NCBI RefSeq assembly: GCF_019799965.1
Contig: NZ_JABGCJ010000006.1
Span: forward strand, 1-64,000
Length of the DNA: 64,000 nucleotides
Direction of reading: 5' to 3'
Source of the DNA: Modestobacter italicus
GTDB lineage: Bacteria; Actinomycetota; Actinomycetes; Mycobacteriales; Geodermatophilaceae
The position numbers and the translations under genes are program-made. The notes below the pieces were generated by a model, which worked only from the letters and a program-made list of their open reading frames with translations, ran no database searches and had not been told where the DNA came from. How positions within the stretch are numbered: the first letter of the stretch is position 1; every line of letters begins with the position of its first letter. Below are positions 1-8,148 of this stretch, piece after piece.

Positions 1-390
1 GCCAAGGAGATGGACATCACCCCGGAGAAGGTGCTGGAGATCCAGCAGTACGCCCGGGAGCCGATCAGCCTCGACCAGACCATCGGCGACGAGGGCGACA
101 GCCAGCTCGGTGACTTCATCGAGGACTCCGAGGCGGTCGTGGCCGTCGACGCGGTCAGCTTCACCCTCATGCAGGACCAGCTGACCAGCGTCCTGCAGAC
201 CCTCTCCGAGCGGGAGGCCGGCGTCGTCCGACTGCGCTTCGGCCTCACCGACGGCCAGCCCCGCACCCTCGACGAGATCGGCCAGGTCTACGGGGTCACC
301 CGCGAGCGGATCCGGCAGATCGAGTCCAAGACCATGTCCAAGCTCCGCCACCCCAGCCGCTCCCAGGTGCTGCGCGACTACCTCGACTGA
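1..390 (+). CDS. sigA: Primary sigma factor SigA/HrdB, C-terminal part (5' end outside window)
   Basis: This is the last 129 codons of the housekeeping RNA polymerase sigma-70 factor, which directs core polymerase to -10/-35 promoters. The frame is open through base 1, so the ATG at base 10 is internal. Visible parts are the end of region 3 ([20 protein letters not shown]), region 4.1, and the region 4.2 helix-turn-helix that reads the -35 box ([13 protein letters not shown]). The C-terminus [11 protein letters not shown] is that of actinobacterial principal sigma factors. It is followed at once by a strong terminator stem. A second group-1/2 sigma gene lies at 8149-9132. The family assignment is certain; SigA rather than a paralogue is inferred from near identity to remembered mycobacterial SigA and from the neighbourhood. 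Confidence 0.96.
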   Translation, partial: AKEMDITPEKVLEIQQYAREPISLDQTIGDEGDSQLGDFIEDSEAVVAVDAVSFTLMQDQLTSVLQTLSEREAGVVRLRFGLTDGQPRTLDEIGQVYGVTRERIRQIESKTMSKLRHPSRSQVLRDYLD

Positions 391-463
391 GGAACACCCC
401 CCTCGCACGCTCAGGGCGGGCCCCTGGAGGGGGCCGGGCGAAGCCCTCTGGTCTGCAGGGGGG

Positions 464-519
464 GCCGGACACACCGGCGGCCGGCGACCTGTGGGTCGCC
501 GGCCGCCGGTGTGTCCGGC
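464..519 (+). terminator. 26-bp perfect stem, terminator of sigA
   Basis: Arms 464-489 and 494-519 pair perfectly over 26 bp around a 4-nt TGTG loop. There is no U-tract, as is usual for hairpin terminators in high-GC actinobacteria. It begins 74 bp after the sigA stop codon. Confidence 0.85.
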
Positions 520-853
520 TCCTGGGGGACGGGGACGCTCCCAACGGGTGACCGGTCGGTGTACGACGGCACGTGGCGGGTAGACGGCGTAGCGTGGGCG
601 TCGTCAGAACAGCAGCGGACCCACAGCTGGCCTGAGCCAGTGACCGAGATCCACCAGTACGTGCACCATCCGGACCCAGTTCCGAACCAGCGACGTCCCC
701 TGCTGACCCGTTCCACCAGCACCGCCCGTGTCACGGACTCATCTCGATCGGTGAGTCGGTGCACAGTAGGTGCCGGAGCGGGAACACGAGGGGCCATCCT
801 GGCGCTGTGCAGGAGGCCGATCCGCAGCCGCGGGTCCGTGCGGTAGAGAGCGA
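520..853. other. Intergenic stretch without a convincing gene
   Basis: Together with the terminator this belongs to the 466-bp gap between sigA and the small gene at 857. Open frames exist on both strands, but none has family similarity, a plausible start or the third-position GC bias of the neighbours, and local GC is a little lower. A weak inverted repeat (GACTCA at 736-741, TGAGTC at 752-757) is the only structure I see. The promoter of the 857 gene must lie here, but no clear -10 is visible. Confidence 0.6.
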
Positions 854-856
854 GTG

Positions 857-1081
857 ATGAGCCAGATGACCCAGACGCTGACGACGACCCCGCCCACCGA
901 AGACCTCGTCGTTCCCTTCCACTGCGACCGCTGCGGTGCTCTGGCCAAGGTGCGCGTGGTCCTCCCGAGTGGGAGCGACCTCGTCTTCTGTGGACACCAC
1001 GCACGTGAGTACGAGGACAAGCTCCGCGACATCGCGGCCGACTTCATTGAGACCGACGGCGAGGCGCGCGTCTCCCACTGA
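857..1081 (+). CDS. Small zinc-ribbon-like protein (DUF7455 type)
   Basis: A 74-residue soluble protein with a CDRCG pair (about residues 23-26) and a later CGHH pair, giving a probable four-ligand zinc site. The rest is acidic and helical. It resembles the small DUF7455 proteins often found beside the principal sigma gene in actinobacteria; the biochemical function is unknown. The start is ATG 857; a GTG at 854 is directly in front in the same frame and cannot be excluded. It sits between sigA and the VanW gene on the same strand, 26 bp before the latter's first ATG. The family call rests on recall of the pattern, so moderate confidence. Confidence 0.75.
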   Translation: MSQMTQTLTTTPPTEDLVVPFHCDRCGALAKVRVVLPSGSDLVFCGHHAREYEDKLRDIAADFIETDGEARVSH

Positions 1082-1107
1082 AGAGGGCAACTATCGTCGC
1101 GCCAGCG

Positions 1108-3621
1108 ATGAAGCCCTCACCCGACGAAGCCGCCGGCACCCCGGACCCGCACCACGGGCACGGGGGGCCGGCGGCTTCGTCGTCCTCGGGACCAGACCTC
1201 GGTCCCCGCCGACCCGGAGAGCGACCGATGCCGCAGGAACCCCGCGACGACACCGTCCGCCTCGAGCCGGACGGCACCGTCGGCGCGGCCCGCACCGGCC
1301 GCCCGCCGGCAGTCCCCCCGGCCGCCCGGCCGTCCACCGAACAGCCCACCGGCGCGGCTCTCCCCGCGGCTCCGGAGGCCGCTCAGGGGGACGAGGGCCA
1401 GGTCGCCGGCCCGACGGCGACCACGTCGTCTCCCGCCGAGCCGTCCGACACCCAGGTCATCCCGCCGGTGTCCGACGGGGCCACCGCCGTCGGCGGTCCG
1501 GTGCCGGCCGCGCCCGTCGTGGCGGCGCGCGACACGGACGAGACCGCGACGATCAGCGGTCCGCCTCCCGCGGCCCCGCGCGATGCCGACGAGACCGCGA
1601 CCATCTCCGGACCGCCTCCCGCGGCCCCGCGCGATGCCGACGAGACCGCGACCATCTCCGGACCGCCTCCCGCTGCGGGTCGCGACGCTGACCAGACCGC
1701 GCTGATCGCCGACCGGGTCCCGGCCGACGAGCCCACAAGCCGGCCCGGCGACGACACCGGCACTCCCCCACCTCCGTCCGGTCCCCCCGGCGACGAGCGC
1801 CCCTGGTGGCGCCGCCGGGCGGTGGCCGTCCCGGCAGCCGCCGTGCTCACCCTGGGCGTCCTCTACGGCGTCGACCTGCTGATCGCCGGTGACGACGTAC
1901 CGCGCGGCACCGTGGTGGCCGGCGTGGACGTCGGCGGACTGTCCCCCGCGGCCGCCAGCGAGCGGCTGGAGAGCGACCTCGCGCCCCGCATCGCCGCCGA
2001 CCACCCGCTGGTCGCCGCCGACGTGCAGGGCGTGCTGCACCCGGCCAGCGCCGGGATCTCCCTCGACGTCCCGGCCACCGTGGACGTCGCCGACGACCAG
2101 CCGCTCAACCCCTGGACCCGGCTGACCACGCTCGTCGGTGACCGCGAGGTCGAGCCGGTGCTGGCGGCCGACGACACCGCCCTGGCGGCGCAGGTCGAAC
2201 AGTTCGCCACCACGGTCGACCGGGCGCCGGTCGACGCCTCGATCACCCTCGACGGGACGACGCCACAGCTGGTCGAGCCGGCCGAGGGACGCGAGCTCGA
2301 CCGGGACGCGGCGGCCGAGACCATCACTGCCGCCCTCGCCGCCGGTGGCGACCCCGAGACGCCCATCGAGCTCCCCGTCGAGGTGACCGAGCCCCGGGTC
2401 GAGACCGCCGAGGCCGAACGGGTGCTGGAGGAGACGGTCACCCCGGCGCTCGCCGCACCGGTCACCGTCGTCGGCGCGGACGGCGCGGACTCCGTCGAGC
2501 TGCCCGTCACCGCCATCGCGGCGTCCCTGACCTTCACCCCGCAGGACGACGGCAGCCTCGCCGTCGCCGTGGACCCGGCCGCACTGCAGGCCTCGACGGG
2601 CGAGGAGTTCGCCGCGTTCGGGTCCCCCGCCCAGGACGCGAGCTTCGAGGTGTCCGGGGAGACGATCACCGTCGTGCCCTCGGTCGACGGCCAGGGGATC
2701 GACCCGGCCGACCTCGCCGCCGAGCTGCTGCCGGTGCTCGACGACCCGGCACCCCGCTCGGTCACCGCCGCCCTCGGCCCGGTGCCGGCCGAGTTCACCA
2801 CCGAACAGGCCGAGGCGCTGGGCATCCGTGAGCAGGTCAGCTCCTTCAGCACCAACTTCACCAACGCCGCGAGTGGCACGAACATCCGGGTGGTCGCCGC
2901 CGAGGTCGACGGCGCGCTGGTCCGGCCAGGTGAGACGTTCAGCCTGAACGGCTACACCGGCCCGCGTGGCACGGCGCAGGGCTACGTGCCGGCCGCGGTG
3001 ATCAGCGGGGGCGAGCTGTCCCAGGCCGTCGGTGGTGGCATCAGCCAGTTCGCGACCACGATGTTCAACGCGGTCTTCTTCGCCGGCCTCGAGGACGTCT
3101 ACCACAAGCCGCACAGCTTCTACATCAGCCGCTACCCCGCCGGTCGTGAGGCGACGGTCTACGAGGGCCAGATCGACCTGCAGTGGCGCAACGACACCGA
3201 GACCGGCATCTACGTGCAGACCGAGTGGGTGCCGGGCACGCTCACCGTCACCTTCTGGGGCACCCGCTACTACGACATCGAGTCGATCAGCAGCGAGCGC
3301 CGCAACATCCGGCAGCCGGCGGTCCAGGAGAAGGTCGACGACGGCAACTGCACCCCGCAGTCGGGCTCGCTGGGCTTCGACATCACCGTCACCCGGGTCT
3401 TCCAGGACCTGACCAGTGGCGCGGAGATCCGTCGCGAGTCCTTCGACACCCGTTACGCGGCCGAGGCGATCATCCGCTGTGTCCCGCCGGCGGCGCCGAC
3501 CGACCCTGCGGCGGTCCCCCCGGCGACCGGGGCGCCGGCACCGTCCACCCCGGCTGGCCGCCGCCCCGGCGCGCGCGCCGGGAACGCCGTCCGGGGCCGG
3601 ACCGGCCGGCGACGCAGCTGA
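1108..3621 (+). CDS. VanW family membrane-anchored cell-wall protein
   Basis: An 837-residue protein. Residues 1-235 form a disordered, Pro/Ala-rich cytoplasmic segment with threonine-containing repeats. One membrane helix follows at about 240-260 (basic RRR, then AVPAAAVLTLGVLYGVDLL). The extracellular part has tandem peptidoglycan-binding-like domains (about 265-570) and a C-terminal VanW domain (about 575-790: GETFSLN, then the conserved GGGISQFATTMFNA). The tail is Pro/Ala/Arg-rich. VanW proteins occur in many Gram-positives without vancomycin resistance, so this is probably an envelope protein, not a resistance gene. The start is uncertain: ATG 1108 has no Shine-Dalgarno but a TATCGT hexamer at 1092-1097, while ATG 1228 is preceded by GGAGAG. 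Either start falls in the disordered region. Confidence 0.9.
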   Translation: MKPSPDEAAGTPDPHHGHGGPAASSSSGPDLGPRRPGERPMPQEPRDDTVRLEPDGTVGAARTGRPPAVPPAARPSTEQPTGAALPAAPEAAQGDEGQVAGPTATTSSPAEPSDTQVIPPVSDGATAVGGPVPAAPVVAARDTDETATISGPPPAAPRDADETATISGPPPAAPRDADETATISGPPPAAGRDADQTALIADRVPADEPTSRPGDDTGTPPPPSGPPGDERPWWRRRAVAVPAAAVLTLGVLYGVDLLIAGDDVPRGTVVAGVDVGGLSPAAASERLESDLAPRIAADHPLVAADVQGVLHPASAGISLDVPATVDVADDQPLNPWTRLTTLVGDREVEPVLAADDTALAAQVEQFATTVDRAPVDASITLDGTTPQLVEPAEGRELDRDAAAETITAALAAGGDPETPIELPVEVTEPRVETAEAERVLEETVTPALAAPVTVVGADGADSVELPVTAIAASLTFTPQDDGSLAVAVDPAALQASTGEEFAAFGSPAQDASFEVSGETITVVPSVDGQGIDPADLAAELLPVLDDPAPRSVTAALGPVPAEFTTEQAEALGIREQVSSFSTNFTNAASGTNIRVVAAEVDGALVRPGETFSLNGYTGPRGTAQGYVPAAVISGGELSQAVGGGISQFATTMFNAVFFAGLEDVYHKPHSFYISRYPAGREATVYEGQIDLQWRNDTETGIYVQTEWVPGTLTVTFWGTRYYDIESISSERRNIRQPAVQEKVDDGNCTPQSGSLGFDITVTRVFQDLTSGAEIRRESFDTRYAAEAIIRCVPPAAPTDPAAVPPATGAPAPSTPAGRRPGARAGNAVRGRTGRRRS
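1537..1689 (+). repeat. Three tandem 51-bp repeats inside the VanW gene
   Basis: Units 1537-1587, 1588-1638 and 1639-1689 each encode 17 residues, DETATISGPPPAAPRDA or close to it. The second unit is nearly identical to the first, and the third diverges at its end (AAGRDA). The reading frame is kept. Each unit offers a Thr-x-x-Ile site on the cytoplasmic side of the membrane helix. Confidence 0.92.
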
Positions 3622-3686
3622 CCCCTGCTCACTCCGGTGGGTGGGGCCCCGGCGCCCGGGCGGGCACCACGGACGGCGGGGCCGTG

Positions 3687-3692
3687 CAGACT
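3687..3692 (+). promoter_or_regulatory. Probable -10 hexamer of leaderless YihY mRNA
   Basis: CAGACT lies exactly 6 nt before GTG 3699, the same spacing seen at other leaderless-type starts in this window. It helps decide the start of the YihY gene. Confidence 0.45.
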
Positions 3693-3698
3693 GGTGCC

Positions 3699-4790
3699 GT
3701 GGCCTCCGTCGTCCCCAACAGCTCCGCGGCGCGCGCCGCCGAGCTGACGGCCGCGACCGGCCGACCTGCGGCGGAGGCCTCGACCACCGGTTCAGCGGCG
3801 CCCACCGGGTCGACGGCACTCGGCCGGCACGGGCGGGGGCGGTTGGACAGGCTGCCCACGCCGGTGCGGGTGCCGCTCCAGGTGCTCGGGCGGACGCTGG
3901 CGAAGGCGTGGCAGGACCGGATCCTCGGGCTGTCCGCCGAAGCCGCGTTCTGGCAGGTCCTCTCGGTCCCCCCGCTGCTCATCGGGCTCCTGGGCTCGCT
4001 GGGCTACCTCGGCTCATGGATCGGCCGGGACGCCGTGGCCCAGATCGAGGAGCAACTGGTCAACGCCTCGGCGGAGGCGCTCACCCCGACCGTCGTGCAG
4101 TCACTGGTGCAGCCCACCCTGAACGAGATCCTCGCCCCGGGCCGACTCGACATCGTCAGCCTGGGCTTCCTGGTCTCGCTGTGGGCCGGCTCCTCGGCCA
4201 CCGCGACGTTCCTCAACACCACCGTGATCGCCTACGACCAGCGGGACGTCCGAGGCCCGATCCGGACCCGGCTGATGGCGCTGTGGCTGTTCGTCGTCGG
4301 GCTGGTGATGGCCGTGCTCACCCTGCCGCTGCTGGTGCTGGGCCGGGGCACCCTGGTCGAGCTGCTGCCCGAACGCTGGCAGGACACCGCGACCCTGCTG
4401 GTCAACGCGGTGTACTGGCCGGTGGTCGTCCTCGCCCTGGTCCTCGCCCTCACGAGCTTCTACCACGTGATCCTGCCGCGCCGGCTGCCCTGGCACCGGC
4501 ACCTGCTGGGCGGGGTCTTCGCGATCTGCTTCTTCATCGTCGCCGCCGTCGTGCTGCGCGGCTACGTCGCGGGCGTGCTCACCACCGCACTGCCCTACGG
4601 CGCGCTGGCGGCGCCGATCGCCGCCCTGCTGTACTGCTTCCTGCTGGGCATGTCGATCCTGCTGGGCGCCGAGCTGAACGCCACGGTGGAGGCCCGCTGG
4701 CCGGCCCAGCAGCGCCGGCACGACCGCCGCCGGCAACGCCGCCGGGCGGCCAAGATCGAGCTCGAGGCGGAGAAGCTCGGGTTGCGGTGA
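3699..4790 (+). CDS. YihY/BrkB family membrane protein (sigA-sigB locus copy)
   Basis: A 363-residue polytopic membrane protein of the YihY/BrkB family (once miscalled ribonuclease BN). The N-terminal ~60 residues are Ala/Thr-rich and hydrophilic. The family core then starts with an amphipathic segment (LAKAWQDRILGLSAEAAFW) and about six membrane helices to residue ~335. A basic tail (RRQRRRAAK) ends the protein. Function is unknown; some relatives have been proposed as transporters. The position between sigA and sigB matches the YihY-like gene of the mycobacterial sigA-sigB region. Start GTG 3699 is chosen because CAGACT stands 6 nt upstream; GTG 3684 is an in-frame alternative behind GGCGGGG. 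A paralogue lies at 31385-32362. It ends 28 bp from the convergent DUF3039 gene. Confidence 0.88.
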   Translation: MASVVPNSSAARAAELTAATGRPAAEASTTGSAAPTGSTALGRHGRGRLDRLPTPVRVPLQVLGRTLAKAWQDRILGLSAEAAFWQVLSVPPLLIGLLGSLGYLGSWIGRDAVAQIEEQLVNASAEALTPTVVQSLVQPTLNEILAPGRLDIVSLGFLVSLWAGSSATATFLNTTVIAYDQRDVRGPIRTRLMALWLFVVGLVMAVLTLPLLVLGRGTLVELLPERWQDTATLLVNAVYWPVVVLALVLALTSFYHVILPRRLPWHRHLLGGVFAICFFIVAAVVLRGYVAGVLTTALPYGALAAPIAALLYCFLLGMSILLGAELNATVEARWPAQQRRHDRRRQRRRAAKIELEAEKLGLR

Positions 4791-4818
4791 CGCGGCGGCC
4801 GGCCGGGCGCGCCTCCCG

Positions 4819-5046
4819 CTACTTCTTGAGCTGGTTGTAGACCTCCTTGCAGGCCGGGCACACCGGGCTGCCGGGCTTGGGGCTCTTGGTCACCGGGAAG
4901 ACCTCGCCGCAGAGCGCCTCGACCATGGTGCCCATGACGGCGCTCTCGGCGATCTGGTTCTTCTTCACGTAGTGGAAGACCTCGTTGGCGTTGCCGGTGT
5001 CGGCGTCGCGGACGTCCGGGCGCTCGAGGATGTCGGCGCTGCTCAT
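4819..5046 (-). CDS. DUF3039 family protein
   Basis: A 75-residue soluble protein, full length for DUF3039. It has an acidic N-terminus, FHYVKKNQIAESAVMG in the middle, then a four-cysteine/histidine type site (ALCGEVF and CPACKEVY) that looks like a zinc ribbon. The family is nearly confined to actinobacteria and sits in the sigA-sigB region in mycobacteria as well; its function is unknown. ATG start; the DUF3099 gene lies upstream on the same strand (159 bp between them). Confidence 0.9.
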   Translation of the reverse strand: MSSADILERPDVRDADTGNANEVFHYVKKNQIAESAVMGTMVEALCGEVFPVTKSPKPGSPVCPACKEVYNQLKK

Positions 5047-5205
5047 GGGCTGCTCCCTCAGGTCTCGGGTTCGGGCCGGGATCCGGTCCGTGACGGGCTG
5101 CCGTCCATGATGGCAGGGCGCCGAAGCCCTCCTCCGGAACTCGGTCCGTCTTCTCCCCCGAGGTGACCGACGCGCTCGCCGTGGGCCGGCCCGGAACCGG
5201 CTGAC

Positions 5206-5550
5206 TCACATGTCGATGACGCGGGCCCTGCTGCTGCCGGACTCGAGGATCCGGTCCGGTGCCGGCGGCCGGTAGCGGTTCGGGTCGATCTTCTTCTTCG
5301 GCGGCCGGTCGTTGGCCATCACCACCGCCACCCAGGGCAGCACGGTGCCCAGGACGGCGAAGACGGCCATCAACCAGATCGAGTACTGGTAGGTGAGCGC
5401 GGCGAGCACGAGGCTGACGCCACGGATCAGCATGGTGATCGCGTAGCGCTTCTTGCGGGCCGCGTGCTGGTCGACCCGGCTGGGCTCGGCCTCGGTGATG
5501 AGCAGCGGCTCGTTGCTGTCATGCCGGCTGACGGACTGGCTGGAGGCCAC
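5206..5550 (-). CDS. DUF3099 family membrane protein
   Basis: A 114-residue protein with an N-terminal soluble part (ITEAEPSRVDQHAARKKRYA) and two membrane helices (about residues 40-56 and 59-79; ISLVLA-type then VAVVMAND). A basic proline-rich cytoplasmic tail ends the protein. The pattern, ITEA followed by a basic patch and a helical hairpin ending in VVxAN, is typical of DUF3099. The start is GTG 5550, behind GAAGGG at a good distance; upstream in-frame starts have no support. Function unknown. The gene belongs to the conserved set between sigA and sigB. Confidence 0.87.
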   Translation of the reverse strand: MASSQSVSRHDSNEPLLITEAEPSRVDQHAARKKRYAITMLIRGVSLVLAALTYQYSIWLMAVFAVLGTVLPWVAVVMANDRPPKKKIDPNRYRPPAPDRILESGSSRARVIDM

Positions 5551-5696
5551 GGATGCCCTTCCCTGGACTGGCCGGGGGAAGGGCGGCGGTGGTCGGCTGG
5601 GTGGTTCGACCGGCCCCGGAGCCCCCGGCTCCTGGACCCCATGGTGCCACTCGATCGTGCGCCATGCAGCGGTCCGAGTGGTCGCTGCCGAGCTCC

Positions 5697-6296
5697 TCAG
5701 CCGGCCGGCGTCCTCGCGGCGCGGGCCTCCTTGGCGGCCTGCTTCGCCGCCTGCTTGGTGGCGCGCACCTCGGCCAGGGACACCGGGTCGGTGATGTCGG
5801 CGACGGACCGGCGGGCCCCCTCCTGCCCGTAGTCCCCGGCTGCTTCCCGCCAGCCCGGCGGGGTGACGCCGTACTGCTTGCCCAGCAGCGCCAGGAAGAT
5901 CGTCGCCTTCTGCGCGCCGAAGCCGGGCAGCTCCCGCAGCCGGCGCAGCAGGGTGGCGCCGTCGGGGGCGTCGGCCCAGACCGCGTCGGCCCGGCCGTCG
6001 TACCGCTCCACGAGCGTCCGGGCCAGTTCCTGGGTGCGGGCGGCCATCGACCCGGGGTACCGGTGCACCGCCGGCGGCCCCTGGAAGTGCCGGGCCAGCT
6101 CCGCCGGGTCGCACTCGGCGAGCTGGACCGCGGACAGCGTCTCGACGCCCAGCCGGTCGGCCAGCAGCCGCGGCCCGGCGAACGCACGCTCCATCGGGAA
6201 CTGCTGGTCCAGCAGCATGCCGATCAGCAGCGCCAGCGGGTCACGGCTGAGCAGCTCGTCGGCGGCGTCGTCCTGGGAGATGTGGAGGCTCGGCAC
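5697..6296 (-). CDS. HhH-GPD type DNA base-excision repair protein
   Basis: A 199-residue protein of the small actinobacterial HhH-GPD family. The N-terminal helical part (DPLALLIGMLLDQQFPMERAF) corresponds to the LLSxQ region of Nth/MutY glycosylases. The helix-hairpin-helix is at about residues 118-137 (LRELPGFGAQKATIFLALLG). The catalytic Asp and the 4Fe-4S cysteines of Nth/MutY are not evident, so the substrate, and even glycosylase activity, are unproven. The C-terminus is Ala/Lys-rich (KQAAKQAAKEARAA). A CAGGAT hexamer lies 7 nt before GTG 6296, which suggests a leaderless or near-leaderless message. It lies 39 bp downstream of the DUF808 gene on the same strand. Confidence 0.85.
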   Translation of the reverse strand: MPSLHISQDDAADELLSRDPLALLIGMLLDQQFPMERAFAGPRLLADRLGVETLSAVQLAECDPAELARHFQGPPAVHRYPGSMAARTQELARTLVERYDGRADAVWADAPDGATLLRRLRELPGFGAQKATIFLALLGKQYGVTPPGWREAAGDYGQEGARRSVADITDPVSLAEVRATKQAAKQAAKEARAARTPAG

Positions 6297-6335
6297 GCGG
6301 CAGATCCTGCCGCACCCGCCCGCGGGCCCGTGCGG

Positions 6336-7292
6336 TCAGTGCGCCTCGGCGCCGCTCGCCTCGTCCGCCTTGCGCCGGTGCAGGGTCAGGCTCAGCACCG
6401 TGACGACGATCGCGCCGACGATCAGCCCGAGCAGCGCGCTGCCCAGCGTGTTGACCACCCAGCCCACGACCGAGCCCAGCGCACCGGTGGCGTCGGCCGC
6501 GGCCTCCTCCAGGTGGTGCACCGCCTCGTAGAGCACGTGCAGGCCCAGCTCGTCGGTGCCCACCAGCAGGATGTGGCCGCCGACCCAGAGCATCGCCGCG
6601 GTGCCGACCACGGTGAGCGCGCTGAGCAGCTTCGGCATCCCCTTGACCAGCCCGCGCCCGAACCGGGCCACGCCCGCGCTGGGCCGCTGGGCGAGGTGCA
6701 GCCCGACGTCGTCCATCTTCACGATCAGGCCGACGACGCCGTAGACCAGCACGGTGATCCCCAGCGCGACGATCGCCAGGATGATCGCCCGGGACCAGAA
6801 GCCCTGGTCGACCACCTCGTTGAGCGAGATGACCATGATCTCGGCGGACAGGATGAAGTCGGTCCGCACCGCCCCGGACACGATGGTCTTCTCGTCCGGC
6901 AGCGCGTCCTCCACCGACGCGTGGGCCTCGCCGTGGGGCTTCACCCGGTGCCAGATCTTCTCCGCGCCCTCGTAGCAGAGGTAGGCGCCACCGACCATGA
7001 GGATCGGGGTGAGGAGGAAGGGCAGGAACTGGCTGAGCAGCAGCACCGCCGGCAGGATGATCAGCAGCTTGTTGCGCAGCGAGCCGAGGGCGATCTTGCG
7101 GATGATCGGCAGCTCGCGGTCGGCGTTCAGCCCGTGCACGTACTGCGGGGTGACCGCGGTGTCGTCGACCACCACCCCGGCGGCCTTGATGCTGGCACGC
7201 CCGGCTGCGGCTCCGATGTCGTCGATCGAGGCAGCGGCGGCGCGCGCCAGCACCGCCACGTCGTCGAGGAGAGCTACCAGTCCACCCGCCAC
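6336..7292 (-). CDS. DUF808 family inner-membrane protein (YedI-like)
   Basis: A 318-residue polytopic protein with the family opening GLVALLDDVAVLARAAAASI, a conserved AVTPQYVHGLNADRELPII and about six to eight membrane helices. It ends in a basic tail. DUF808/YedI proteins are of unknown function, full length here. The start GTG 7292 gives the canonical N-terminus AGGLVALLDD and is preceded by AAGGA; a longer frame upstream is ignored. It is divergent from dtd, with 166 bp between the starts. Confidence 0.9.
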   Translation of the reverse strand: MAGGLVALLDDVAVLARAAAASIDDIGAAAGRASIKAAGVVVDDTAVTPQYVHGLNADRELPIIRKIALGSLRNKLLIILPAVLLLSQFLPFLLTPILMVGGAYLCYEGAEKIWHRVKPHGEAHASVEDALPDEKTIVSGAVRTDFILSAEIMVISLNEVVDQGFWSRAIILAIVALGITVLVYGVVGLIVKMDDVGLHLAQRPSAGVARFGRGLVKGMPKLLSALTVVGTAAMLWVGGHILLVGTDELGLHVLYEAVHHLEEAAADATGALGSVVGWVVNTLGSALLGLIVGAIVVTVLSLTLHRRKADEASGAEAH

Positions 7293-7458
7293 GGGAGGTT
7301 CCTTCCGATCGGTCCGCACTCGCGTGCTGTCGCAGCACATCGTGGTCGATCCGGCGGTGCCGCGCGCGGGCGCCGCACCCGTCGGGGTCACCGGCGTCCC
7401 CCGGGCGTGCCGGAGGGCCCCGTCCGGCCGGTGTGCCGGGTCGGCGAGGATCAGCGGC

Positions 7459-7890
7459 GTGCGTGCGGTGGTGACCCGGGTCAGCGAGGCGTCGGTGACC
7501 GTGGACGGCGAGGTGGTCGGTGCGATCGGCACTGGTCTGCTGGCCCTCGTCGGGGTCGGCCGGGACGACGACGAGGGCCGCGCCCGCGCGCTCGGGAAGA
7601 AGCTGCACGAGCTGCGCGTCTTCCCCACCGACGACGGCGCCCGCTCGGTCGGTGACCTCGGCCTGGCGGTGCTGGTGGTCAGCCAGTTCACCCTCTACGC
7701 CGACACCCGCAAGGGCCGCCGTCCGTCCTGGGCCGATGCCGCGCCCGGGGAGCTGGCCCAGCCGCTGGTCGACGAGGTGGTCGCCGAACTGCGCCGGCGG
7801 GGCACCGAGGTCGGCACCGGCCGGTTCGGCGCCCGGATGTCGGTGGCCTCGGTGAACGAGGGGCCGATGACCCTGCAGTTGGAGGTCTAG
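7459..7890 (+). CDS. dtd: D-aminoacyl-tRNA deacylase
   Basis: A 143-residue cytosolic enzyme that hydrolyses D-amino acids from mischarged tRNA. Both signature motifs are visible: SQFTLYADT in the middle, and a C-terminal NEGPMT in place of the usual NxGPVT. That is a conservative Val-to-Met change in the proline-containing chiral-proofreading motif. Length is normal. Start GTG 7459 gives the typical VRAVVTRV opening and is preceded by GAGGAT, which could serve as a Shine-Dalgarno or a -10. Confidence 0.96.
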   Translation: MRAVVTRVSEASVTVDGEVVGAIGTGLLALVGVGRDDDEGRARALGKKLHELRVFPTDDGARSVGDLGLAVLVVSQFTLYADTRKGRRPSWADAAPGELAQPLVDEVVAELRRRGTEVGTGRFGARMSVASVNEGPMTLQLEV

Positions 7891-7898
7891 CCGCGGGA

Positions 7899-7915
7899 GG
7901 TGTGGGTACCACACC
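7899..7915. promoter_or_regulatory. Inverted repeat upstream of sigB
   Basis: GGTGTGG and CCACACC arms separated by GTA lie 8 bp after dtd and 234 bp before sigB. It could be an operator or a short dtd terminator; nothing else distinguishes these options. Confidence 0.35.
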
Positions 7916-7984
7916 GTTGTCACTCGCTTCCGGAGCGCACGCAGTGTTGGCGACCTGGACGTTGCCTGTGAGTTGTCGCGCCCC

Positions 7985-8010
7985 GGAACACGCACCCCGG
8001 CAGGTCCGTT
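7985..8010 (+). promoter_or_regulatory. Candidate ECF-type promoter of sigB
   Basis: GGAAC (7985-7989), a 17-nt spacer and CGTT (8007-8010) fit the GGAAY-N16-18-CGTT form used by SigE/SigH/SigR-type extracytoplasmic-function sigma factors. It is about 139 bp before the sigB start. In mycobacteria sigB is transcribed from such promoters, which makes the match plausible. It is a short degenerate motif and could be chance. Confidence 0.35.
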
Positions 8011-8148
8011 GCACACGATGTACCACACGGACAGAACGACCGGAGAGCCACCCGGCTGATCCCGGACGCCGCTCTGACCTCCACCGGGGTGCACCGCCAG
8101 CCATGACGGCGACGCATCCGGACCCCGAAGCAAGGACGAAGACTCATC

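Noticed and set aside
10-390. Complete 126-residue sigma-like protein starting at base 10
   Set aside because: The frame is open to base 1 and the protein begins in the middle of region 3; it is the end of a longer sigma factor cut by the window.
511-846. A possible 111-residue gene between sigA and the small zinc-ribbon gene
   Set aside because: It begins inside the terminator stem and has no ribosome site, no family similarity and no GC bias at third codon positions.
1108-3621. Vancomycin resistance gene vanW
   Set aside because: VanW-domain proteins with a membrane anchor and peptidoglycan-binding-like domains are common in actinobacteria. No vanHAX or sensor genes are present.
1117-3819. 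A 900-codon open frame on the minus strand
   Set aside because: It is antisense to the VanW gene, with no recognisable domain and a Gly/Arg/Asp-repeat composition produced by the complementary strand.
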